Shown here piece by piece: positions 1 to 6,512 of a DNA stretch of 36,707 nt. The stretch comes from Opitutaceae bacterium (GTDB lineage: Bacteria; Verrucomicrobiota; Verrucomicrobiia; Opitutales; Opitutaceae): the NCBI GenBank assembly GCA_025355125.1, contig JANXLP010000063.1, forward strand, positions 1 through 36,707. The letters run 5' to 3'. Numbering within the stretch: the first letter of the stretch is position 1; each line of letters starts with the position of its first letter. The notes beneath the pieces are model-generated. The model saw nothing but the letters and a program-made list of their open reading frames with translations. It ran no database searches and was not told the DNA's origin. The position numbers and the translations under genes were made by a program.

Positions 1-82
1 GGTGATCCGCCGGCACCCAGTCACGCAGGTCGGGCGGCAACAGCAGCGGGGTGTCTCGGTCAATAGTCACGTATCGGGCCAT
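1..82 (-). CDS. Transposase N-terminus, IS1182-like (partial, runs off window)
   Basis: The minus strand from the ATG at 80-82 reads 27 codons to the window edge, beginning MARYVTIDRDTPLLLPPDL and continuing RDWVPADH. This opening (a short basic start, then LLPPDL.DWVP..H) is what I know from DDE transposases of the IS1182/IS4-like group. Only the first few percent of the protein is visible, so neither catalytic residues nor intactness can be judged. About 145 bp of non-coding sequence follow before the next gene; the inverted repeat of this element should lie there, but I cannot define it without the other end. Confidence 0.6.
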   Translation of the reverse strand, partial: MARYVTIDRDTPLLLPPDLRDWVPADH

Positions 83-227
83 ATCTAATTACATAGCAAT
101 TACTAGGCCAAGTATCAGCCTAAGTCCGACAGCCTGCTAGCGCATCGCGCGACGCGTTGAACGGCCGGCACGCACAGAACCAAAACGAATTCGGCCCTAA
201 CCCTTGCGCTGAATCGCTCCACGCACC
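83..227. other. Intergenic, presumed left end of the flanking transposon
   Basis: Between the transposase start and the truncated nucleotidyltransferase there is no open frame. The stretch should hold the outer terminus of the IS1182-like element, but its inverted repeat cannot be assigned because the other end is outside the window. Confidence 0.3.
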
Positions 228-767
228 TCACCCCCCACCCGCCATCCCCAGCAGTTTTTTCCTCAGGCCGGGCAGACGCCCCTGACTCGCCCGGTCAGCC
301 GGCAAGTGCCCCGGCAATGCTTCCATAAAGTCCGCCGAGCCCACCAGCTCAGCCATCACTTGCCTCACATAAGTTCTCAACCCGACTTCGGCCCCAGCCA
401 ACTCGGCCTCGATGTGCTCACGTCCGTCTGTCACAGTGAGCAGGTCCTCAAGATCGTGACTCGCGTAGTAATCACCGTCGCCGCGATCAAGAAAGGCCAC
501 GTATTTGGTCGCGATAAAGCCTACCGGCGACACCACCCTTAGCTCCCCACCCGGCACCACCCGCCGCGTCACCGAGGCCAACGCCTCCCGAAACCATGCC
601 GTGTTCAGTCCGAGAAAATCTCCGCCCACCGGCATGATATCTACCGTCAGTCCACCGAGGACCCACCGGCAACGCGGCGCACCCGACCGCATGTCGTGAT
701 CAAACTTCAATACCCGCAGTTTCCGTTCGACCGCAGCATAGCGCGCCCGCGAAACCACCTCGATCAT
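228..767 (-). pseudogene. AbiEii-like nucleotidyltransferase, 5' end removed at the IS66 end
   Basis: The 179 readable residues resemble the C-terminal half of AbiEii/DUF-type nucleotidyltransferases (VLGGLTVDIMPVG, then SPVGFIATKYVAFLDRG.GDYY.SHDLEDLL). The N-terminal GG...D.D nucleotide-binding strand of the family is absent. The apparent ATG (765-767) coincides with the first base of the IS66 left end, and the upstream in-frame codons inside the IS run into a TGA within three codons. I therefore read this as a decapitated gene and not a short intact one. The C-terminus appears natural. Such proteins are often toxins or phage-defence components; here activity is unlikely. Confidence 0.6.
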
Positions 768-778
768 AAGCGTTCAAC
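767..778 (+). repeat. IS66 left inverted repeat
   Basis: TAAGCGTTCAAC, an exact inverted copy of 3236-3247. The preceding base is A, where the right end has G. Confidence 0.85.
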
Positions 779-822
779 TTGGACGTGACGACAGGGGGTT
801 CAAAAACTTGTAGAGTGAGGGG

Positions 823-1191
823 ATGAAAGAATCCAAGGCCGGGGGATCGGAGATGAAAGGGAAGCGCGGAAGGCAGCGGACGCGAAGTGAGCGGGAGCAA
901 ATGGTCGAAGCATATTATGCGAGCGGACAGACGCAGGCCGTGTTCGCGCACGAGCGCGGAATCAAGCTGACCACGCTGCGGACGTGGATTTACCGGCGGC
1001 GGGCGGAGGACAGCGCCGGGCCGGGGCGGATCGAGCCGGTGCGCATCGTGGGGGACGGTTTTTCCGGCGGGACGATGGCGCGTTCGGCGATCACGGTGCG
1101 TTGGCCGCAGGGAATCGAGTTGGCGGTCGAGTTGGACGCTGCGGGGGTGGAGCGGTGGGTGCGCGAACTCTTGGCGCCATGTTTGCGATAG
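823..1191 (+). CDS. tnpA: IS66 TnpA (HTH accessory protein)
   Basis: This 122-residue protein has an N-terminal helix-turn-helix of the transposase-8/IS66-orf1 type. The basic segment at about residues 12-60 includes QTQAVFAHERGIKLTTLRTW, ending in the typical L..W.YRRR. The rest resembles IS66 TnpA C-termini (I.V..P.G.....D...V..W...L). It is thought to bind DNA and assist TnpC. The end overlaps tnpB by 13 bp, implying translational coupling. A GAGGGG stretch directly precedes the ATG; a second in-frame ATG with GGAG ten codons downstream is an alternative start. Confidence 0.85.
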   Translation: MKESKAGGSEMKGKRGRQRTRSEREQMVEAYYASGQTQAVFAHERGIKLTTLRTWIYRRRAEDSAGPGRIEPVRIVGDGFSGGTMARSAITVRWPQGIELAVELDAAGVERWVRELLAPCLR

Positions 1192-1529
1192 GAGCGGCGA
1201 CCCGGATTTTTGTGGCGACGGGCGCCACCGATCTGCGGAAGGGCAGCAACGGCTTGTTTGCCTTGGTCCGGGCGCAGTGGGAGCGCGATGCCCTGGGTGG
1301 CGACCTGTATTTGTTCTGCAACCGGCGGCGCGATGCGTTGAAGATTTTTTTCTGGAGTGAAGGCGCGATGTGGGTCTGTGCCGCGCGATTGGAGCGGGGC
1401 ACCTACCGCTGGCCGGCGGCGGGAGTGTCGGCGGTGACGATGACGGCCACCGAACTGCACCTGCTGCTCAGCGGGATCGATCTGGCGGGTTCGCGGCAGC
1501 GGGCGCGGTGGAAAATAAAAGAGGAATAA
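1179..1529 (+). CDS. tnpB: IS66 TnpB (Orf2)
   Basis: The 116-aa protein starts MFAIGAATRIFVATGATDLR and matches the IS66 Orf2 pattern: TD.RKG..GL..LV, then G.L..F.NRRRD..K...W...G. and later RLERG.Y.WP. It is required for transposition in characterised IS66 members, but its biochemical role is unknown. I chose the ATG at 1179 because it gives the family start and overlaps the tnpA stop; a longer upstream reading in this frame merely shadows tnpA. The stop codon sits at the foot of an intercistronic hairpin. Confidence 0.9.
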   Translation: MFAIGAATRIFVATGATDLRKGSNGLFALVRAQWERDALGGDLYLFCNRRRDALKIFFWSEGAMWVCAARLERGTYRWPAAGVSAVTMTATELHLLLSGIDLAGSRQRARWKIKEE

Positions 1530-1563
1530 ATCGTTCATAGACAACGATTTTTATTGATATAAT
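1528..1563 (+). promoter_or_regulatory. Intercistronic hairpin and TATAAT motif between tnpB and tnpC
   Basis: AAATCGTT (1528-1535) pairs perfectly with AACGATTT (1543-1550) across a 7-nt loop, and a short T-rich run follows. TATAAT lies at 1558-1563, 33 bp before the tnpC start. The 66-bp spacer is strikingly AT-rich within a GC-rich element. It could attenuate readthrough and provide a separate weak promoter for the transposase. Function is inferred from sequence only. Confidence 0.35.
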
Positions 1564-1595
1564 ACATTATTATAGAACAAGATAGCTTTATAAAA

Positions 1596-3185
1596 ATGCC
1601 CGCCAAAATCAACCCGACCGGCGCGGAAAAACTGCTCACCCAAGTGGCTGAGCAGCAGGTGCAGATCCGTTGGCTGGAGTTGCGGGTGAAGGATCTGGAG
1701 ACCCAGCTCTTTGGTCGCAAATCGGAGCAGCGGCGCGGCGGCGAGGACAACAACCTGGTGTGGGCGGAACTGCTCGGGGCCGCGCAGGCCCTGGCCCCCA
1801 CGCCGCCGCCAGCGCCGGCGTATCAACGCTCGCGCCAAAAGAGTGCGATCCCGATGGGCCCGAAGCCGCTCGATCCGGCGCTGCCCCGGGAAGTCATCAA
1901 GCTCGCGGACCCGGTCCTGAAGGAACTGTTTTGCCCGGTGACCAAACGGCCGATGCAGCCCGCCTTCGTCGAAACGCTCGAAGTGCTGGCCCGCCGGCCG
2001 GCCGTGTATTACGTGCAGCATTACGAACGCAACGTCTTCACCAGTCCGGCGAAGACCGCGCCGGTCTACACGGCGTGGCCGGCGGACGTGCTGCCGCGGG
2101 CGCGGGTGCATGCGAGTATCGTTGCGCACATCGCGGCGGCCCACTTTTGCGAGCACACCCCTTACTATCGGTTGGAAAAACACCTCGCACGGATCGGCGT
2201 CGATCTGCCCCGGGTTTGCCAGGTCTCGCTGATGGCGCAGCTCGACGAGCGGATGCAGCCCTTGGTCGCGGCCATCCGCGCGCAGGTCTGGGCGAGCGGT
2301 TACATCCACCTGGATGCGACGCCCATCGACCTGTGCGATCCCGGCCGCCCCGGCGCCGCCCGCGAGTCGACGCTCTGGGCCTACCGCGCGACGGCCGGGC
2401 CGGTCTGGTTCGATTTTCAACTCAACAAGTCGCCCAAGCGGCCCGCCCAACTCTTGGAAAACTACCGGGGGTTGTTGCAGACCGACGGGGCCGCCGCCTT
2501 GGATGCCATCGGGCAGGACGATGGCCGGGTGACGCATTTGGGCTGTTGGAGCCACGCGCGCCGATATTTTGTAAAAGCCGTCGACGCCGGCGAGCGCGAC
2601 GCTGCGCCTTATCTGCGCGCCATCGATCAGCTCTTCCGGCTGGAGCGACTGGCGCGGCGTTTCCAACTGACTCCGGAAAACCGCGCGCGTTTGCGCCGCA
2701 GCCACAGTCAACCGACCGCCGACGCGCTCTTCGCCGCCGCCTTGACGGCCGCCCCCTTGGCGCCACCGAAAACCCGCCTCGGCCAAGCCCTCGGTTACCT
2801 GCTCGGGCAAAAACCTTCGCTGCTGCGCTGCCTGAGCGAAACCTCGGCGCGGATCGAAAATAATCTGGTCGAGCAAGCGATCCGACCGCTCAAGATCGGG
2901 GCCAAGAACTGGCTGCAGATCGGCCATCCCAACGCCGGGCCGCGCCTGGCCAATCTCTTCACCCTCGTGGAAAACTGCCGCCTCGCCGGTCTCGATCCCG
3001 AGGCTTACCTCGTCGACATCATCGCCCGCCTGCCCGATCACCCGATGAAACGCATCGCCGAGCTCCTGCCCCACGCTTGGAAGCACGCGCGTGCACTCGC
3101 CGCTGCCGCCGCCGCCGCTGCTGCTGCCGCTACTGCGAGCGCGAACGCCACCGCGAACGTTCCGATCCCCGCCGTCGCTGTCTGA
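1596..3185 (+). CDS. tnpC: IS66 TnpC transposase
   Basis: This is a 529-aa DDE transposase. A leading coiled coil (about residues 12-40) is followed by a Q-rich/QLFGRKSEQR segment typical of IS66. The catalytic core shows HLDATPIDL (D240), LQTDGAA (D297) and ENNLVEQAIRPLKIG.KNW (E426). GCWSHARRYF lies between the second Asp and the Glu, and LVENCRLAGLDPEAYL is the usual IS66 C-terminal helix. The length is normal for the family. The C-terminus carries an extra low-complexity Ala tract encoded by GCC/GCT repeats. No frameshift is visible, so the element looks coding-competent. Confidence 0.93.
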   Translation: MPAKINPTGAEKLLTQVAEQQVQIRWLELRVKDLETQLFGRKSEQRRGGEDNNLVWAELLGAAQALAPTPPPAPAYQRSRQKSAIPMGPKPLDPALPREVIKLADPVLKELFCPVTKRPMQPAFVETLEVLARRPAVYYVQHYERNVFTSPAKTAPVYTAWPADVLPRARVHASIVAHIAAAHFCEHTPYYRLEKHLARIGVDLPRVCQVSLMAQLDERMQPLVAAIRAQVWASGYIHLDATPIDLCDPGRPGAARESTLWAYRATAGPVWFDFQLNKSPKRPAQLLENYRGLLQTDGAAALDAIGQDDGRVTHLGCWSHARRYFVKAVDAGERDAAPYLRAIDQLFRLERLARRFQLTPENRARLRRSHSQPTADALFAAALTAAPLAPPKTRLGQALGYLLGQKPSLLRCLSETSARIENNLVEQAIRPLKIGAKNWLQIGHPNAGPRLANLFTLVENCRLAGLDPEAYLVDIIARLPDHPMKRIAELLPHAWKHARALAAAAAAAAAAATASANATANVPIPAVAV

Positions 3186-3230
3186 TTCCATTCGCCAAGT
3201 TTAGCTGTTCTCTCCCGCCGCGTCCCCCTG

Positions 3231-4058
3231 TCAGAGTTGAACGCTTACGCCGCGCACGCAGCGCTGCTTGAGGGCGAAGTCGATGATTTCGCCGATCTCG
3301 TCGTCGTTGAGGCCCTTTTTGAGGGTGACGACGAGGGTGGTGGAAAGGTTGAGCTCGTTGAGGCGGTCGAGGGCGCGGCGGCGGATGTCGCGGAGATCGG
3401 CGCCGCGGAGTTCGTGCAGCGGTGCGGCGCGTAGGGAGTCGAACTGGAGGTAGAGTTCGAAGCCAGGTTGGTAGGTGGCGAGGCGGGCGGCGAACGCGGC
3501 ATCTTGGGCGATGCGGATGCCATTGGTGTTCACCATGAGGTGCTTGATCGGGCGGCGTTTGGCGGCGTCGAGGATTTCGAAGAACTGCGGGTGGATGGTG
3601 GGCTCGCCGCCGCTGATCTGGACGATGTCGGGCTCGGCTTCGTTGCGGACGACGGCGTCGAGCATGAGCTCGACGTGATCGAGGGAGCGGTGCGTCTGAC
3701 GGTGCGGCGAGGACTCGGCGTAGCAGATCGGGCACTGGAGATTACACTGGTCGGTGATCTCGACGAGGGTGAGGCAGGAGTGCTGCTCGTGGTCGGGGCA
3801 GAGGCCGCAATCGTAGGGGCAGCCGAAGCGCGTGGGGGTGTTGAAGTGCGCGGGCATCTGGCCGGGCTTCAAGGTGGCGCGGCTGAGTTTGTAGTAGGGG
3901 ATGTCGGTGGAGATGAGAACGCGCTCGGGGCCGCGGTCGGGGCAGTTTTTGTGGAGGAAGACCTTGTCGTCCTGATAGACGACCTTGGCCTCGACCTTGC
4001 GGAGGCATTTCGAGCAGAGGCTGTTGGTGAGTTCGGCGAAGAGGTAGGAGCGGTCCAT
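3231..4058 (-). pseudogene. Radical SAM protein, Tes-like, 3' end truncated by IS66
   Basis: From MDRSYLFAEL the protein has an N-terminal CSKC (C15, C18), C39, a CPYDCGLC cluster followed by HEQHSC (C80, C84, C87, C95), the radical SAM CNLQCPIC (C105, C109, C112) and the ISGGEPT motif. This arrangement matches a family of large radical SAM enzymes that includes archaeal tetraether synthase Tes (MJ0619-like) and many bacterial homologs of about 450 or more residues. Here the reading frame meets the IS66 right end after RGV and stops seven codons later with IS-encoded residues. Only about 270 residues remain and the C-terminal domain is lost. The cofactor core survives, but function is doubtful. 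The gene lies 11 bp downstream of the Lgt-like gene and was presumably co-transcribed with it. Confidence 0.75.
3236..3247 (-). repeat. IS66 right inverted repeat
   Basis: The complement of TAAGCGTTCAAC. It also encodes the last residues (S-V-Q-L) of the truncated radical SAM frame on the minus strand. Confidence 0.85.
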
Positions 4059-4069
4059 GGGATTGGATT

Positions 4070-4852
4070 TTAGATTTTTGATTGCCGATTTTCGATTGGG
4101 TCGGAGGCGGAGGTGGGGAGGCGGCGGAGGGTGAAGAGAGCGAGGGCGGCGCCGAGGAGGCTGGCGAACTGGATGGCGCTGAGGGCGAGGAACGGGGTTT
4201 CGCGGGGTTTTTGGAATTCGATGGCGAAGCGGAAAAGGAAATAGCCGGCGAAGTAGAGGCGGAAGCGGGCGCCGGTGGGGAGGGCGCGGCGGCGGGTGGC
4301 GAGGGTGATCGCGGTCGCGATCGTGAGGACGAAGAGGGATTCGTAGAGCTGGGTGGGATGGCGCCGGAGGCCGTCGCCGAAATCGACGCCCCACGGGAGC
4401 GTAGTCACGATGCCGTAGGTGCGGTCGGAGAGACCGGTGAGGAAGCAACCGACGCGGCCGATGGCGGTGCCGAGGGCGAGGGGCCAGATGAAAAGGTCGC
4501 CGGTGGAGCGGACGACGCGGGTGAATTTTTTGGCGAGTTCGACGCCAGCCCAGCCGCCGAGCAGGCCACCGACAATGGTCTTGCCGCCGAGGAGTGCGGC
4601 GGGGTCATTCGCGGCGAGGGTGAGGTAGTGCTGCGGGGATTCGGCCCAAGCGAGGAGCTTGGAGCCGGCCCACGCGCCGAAGGCGGCGCCGACGAGGAGC
4701 CAGAGGTTGGTTTCGAGCGGGAGAGGCGCCTCTGAGGTGCGGTGGCGCAGGGCGAAATAGATGCGGGCGCCGACGAAGTAGCCGAGGGATTCGAGGACGA
4801 GGTGCGGGTGTAACCGCAGGCCGAACAGATCGAGGTAGAAGGGAAACGTCAT
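4070..4852 (-). CDS. Lgt-family integral membrane protein (prolipoprotein diacylglyceryl transferase-like)
   Basis: The 260-aa protein starting MTFPFYLDLFGLRLHPH has about seven hydrophobic segments. The Lgt signature is recognisable: GGKTIVGGLLGG, then GTAIGRVGCFLTGLSDRTYG, RRHPTQLYESL and LFRFAIEF. Lgt transfers diacylglyceryl from phosphatidylglycerol to lipobox cysteines in the inner membrane. In canonical Lgt the GG..F/Y-H-GG segment holds an essential His (His103 in E. coli); here the equivalent reads TIVGG, so the His is missing, while the GR.G.F Arg is kept. This favours a paralog with another acceptor over housekeeping Lgt. I chose the internal Met because an upstream start adds an Arg-rich segment unlike the family. 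The pairing with a lipid-type radical SAM gene suggests lipid chemistry. Confidence 0.75.
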   Translation of the reverse strand: MTFPFYLDLFGLRLHPHLVLESLGYFVGARIYFALRHRTSEAPLPLETNLWLLVGAAFGAWAGSKLLAWAESPQHYLTLAANDPAALLGGKTIVGGLLGGWAGVELAKKFTRVVRSTGDLFIWPLALGTAIGRVGCFLTGLSDRTYGIVTTLPWGVDFGDGLRRHPTQLYESLFVLTIATAITLATRRRALPTGARFRLYFAGYFLFRFAIEFQKPRETPFLALSAIQFASLLGAALALFTLRRLPTSASDPIENRQSKI

Positions 4853-5265
4853 CGCGGGCGGGCGGGAACGGACCGAGCACAACGCGCGAAAAGGCTGGCG
4901 CAAGCGTGGTTATGGCGAAGGCCGCGACGGTTGACGTGGCAATGGTTGCGAGTGCGGGAATGCGAAAAAATGCGGTCGGTTCGTGAGCGAGAGTTTGTCA
5001 CCTATTAAGTGACAAATAGCTTTTGAGCTCTGTTGATATCGAACGTTCAGTTTGTCACTTAATAGGTGACAAATTGCGGGAGGATGGCGGTTGGGGGTCC
5101 GCGAAAAAGTGTCACGTATTACGTGACACTTGGCGGAGGGGCGGGGGCGTTGAGGCACGGCGGATTTTTTGGGGAACTGCGGCGGGACGCCGCAGCCACT
5201 TCGGAGAGGGAGCGCGGAAGAATATTTTCGCCAGGTGCGCCTTTTTGGGGCCTCTCGGCGTAGTT
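4853..5265. other. 413-bp intergenic region with three periodic palindromes
   Basis: This divergent region lies between the minus-strand Lgt-like operon and the plus-strand hydrolase. Its main content is the palindrome array at 4994-5131. Open frames cross it on both strands but show no protein-like character outside the palindromes. The divergent promoters must lie here; I could not place a convincing -35/-10 pair. Confidence 0.5.
4994..5131. repeat. Three palindromes at exact 57-bp spacing
   Basis: Palindrome 1 (4994-5016) is TTTGTCAC-N7-GTGACAAA. Palindrome 2 (5051-5073) is the exact reverse complement of palindrome 1. Palindrome 3 (5107-5131) is AAGTGTCACG-TATTA-CGTGACACTT. Their centres are 5005, 5062 and 5119, exactly 57 bp apart. 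All share TGTCAC-N-TATTA/TAATA-N-GTGACA. The intervening 33-34 bp are unrelated. Because the period is 19 codons, both strands read the palindromes as recurring CH[LV][IL].D[KT] peptides. They may be operator sites for a dimeric regulator, or a dispersed palindromic repeat family. Confidence 0.8.
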
Positions 5266-6399
5266 ATGGGCATGTTGCGTCTTTTTCTCCTGCTACTCGC
5301 GGCGGTGTTCGCCGCGCTGGGTGCGCTCACGGTTTTTCGTTCGCCGGATTGGTCGAACTGGAAGTTGGCACTGCTCGCCGGCGAGTTTGGGCATTGGCTG
5401 GCGGTCGCGGCGCTCGCGCTGGCGATCACGGCGTGGGGTCTGCGGGCGGGACACGGCGCGACGGCGGGAGCGACGGTGGTGGTGAGCGTGGTCGCGGCGG
5501 GGCTGCTGTTAAAACCGACGGTGGAGGCGAGGCGGATCGCCGCGACGTTGCCCGCAGAACTCGTGAAGGCGTTTGGTGGCGTGGCGCCGGCGCGCGCGGC
5601 GTTTGCGGTGGGGAATTATTTTAGCGCGGCGCCGAAACCGGTGGCGGTGGAGACGCGGGAATTTGCGCCGGGGCTGAAGTTGGATTTCTACCGTGCGGTG
5701 AACCGGGTGGCGGCGCCTTGCGTGATCGTGATTCACGGCGGCGGTTGGGACAGCGGGGATCGCGAGCAACTGCCGGCGTTCAACTATTGGCTCGCGCGGT
5801 TGGGATATGGGGTGGCGGCGATTGATTATCGGCTCGCGCCGAAATCTACCTGGCCAGCGCAGCGTGACGACACGCTCGCAGCGATGGCGTATGTGAAGGC
5901 GCACGCGGCGGAGTTGGGCGTGGATGCGAGGCGGTTGGTGTTGCTTGGGCGCAGTGCGGGCGGGCAGATCGCCTCGGCGGTGGCTTACGAATCGGATGAT
6001 CCGGCGATCCGCGGGTTGGTATCGTTTTACGCTCCGCACGACATGTTTTTTGCCTACACCTATGCGCGGGAGGACGACATTTTGAAATCGCCGGTGCTGA
6101 TGCGCCAATACCTCGGCGGTCCGCCGGCGGCGGCGAAGGCGAACTACGAGAGTGCGAGCGGGCACCAGCACGCGCGGCGCGGTTCACCGCCGACGCTGCT
6201 GATGCACGGGACGATCGACACGCTGGTGTGGTATCGGCACAGCGTGCGGCTCGACGGCAAACTCACGGGGGCGCAGGTGCCGCACGCGTATGTGGCGCTG
6301 CCGTGGGCGACGCACGCGTTTGAATTCAATCTCGCGGGACCGAGCGCGCAGCTGGCGACTTATGCGCTCGAGCATTTTCTGGCGGCGGTGACGAAGTGA
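5266..6399 (+). CDS. Membrane-anchored alpha/beta hydrolase (esterase/lipase type)
   Basis: The 377-aa protein begins MGMLRLFLLLLAAVF. Three hydrophobic helices fill residues 1-90, then an alpha/beta-hydrolase domain of the BD-FAE/HSL type follows. Visible catalytic features are HGGGW (oxyanion hole, H157), GRSAGG (nucleophile S230), HGTIDTLV (D318) and ATHAF (H350), so the triad is complete. The domain probably faces the periplasm and cleaves an ester such as an acetylated sugar or acyl ester. The in-frame reading extends upstream through the palindrome array, but those residues have no hydrolase character; hence the start at 5266. No operon partner is apparent. Confidence 0.85.
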   Translation: MGMLRLFLLLLAAVFAALGALTVFRSPDWSNWKLALLAGEFGHWLAVAALALAITAWGLRAGHGATAGATVVVSVVAAGLLLKPTVEARRIAATLPAELVKAFGGVAPARAAFAVGNYFSAAPKPVAVETREFAPGLKLDFYRAVNRVAAPCVIVIHGGGWDSGDREQLPAFNYWLARLGYGVAAIDYRLAPKSTWPAQRDDTLAAMAYVKAHAAELGVDARRLVLLGRSAGGQIASAVAYESDDPAIRGLVSFYAPHDMFFAYTYAREDDILKSPVLMRQYLGGPPAAAKANYESASGHQHARRGSPPTLLMHGTIDTLVWYRHSVRLDGKLTGAQVPHAYVALPWATHAFEFNLAGPSAQLATYALEHFLAAVTK

Positions 6400-6512
6400 C
6401 GGGTGGGAGCAGCCGGGCGCGCGAGAACACGCGACGGGCCGCGCGATTTGGCTGGGCAAGGCGGGTGGGTTTTGGGATTCATCACCCCTAGCGCGTTAAG
6501 CTAAAAAAATTT

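Larger units (their letters stand above)
767..3247 (+). mobile_element. IS66-family insertion sequence, complete (tnpA-tnpB-tnpC)
   Basis: The three-gene order (122-aa TnpA, 116-aa TnpB, 529-aa DDE TnpC) is the hallmark of IS66. The ends carry the inverted repeat TAAGCGTTCAAC (767-778 and the complement of 3236-3247), close to the GTAAGCG start usual in this family. A shared GACAGGGGG lies just inside both ends, at slightly different distances. IS66 normally makes an 8-bp target duplication. The flanks (ending ..CCTCGATCA on the left, starting CGCCGCGC on the right) do not match, and both flanking genes are cut at the IS ends. This suggests an IS-mediated deletion or a recombination product. 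Confidence 0.9.

Noticed and set aside
4994..5131. CRISPR array
   Set aside because: Repeat and spacer lengths (23 and 34 bp) are suggestive, but there are only three units, they are full palindromes, one is inverted, the third differs in flank and length, and no cas gene is near.
4910..5158. 82-aa minus-strand ORF with three CH..xDKL-type repeats
   Set aside because: The recurring peptide is produced by the palindromes and appears on both strands; the rest is Pro/Arg-rich filler with no start signal, so I do not call a protein.
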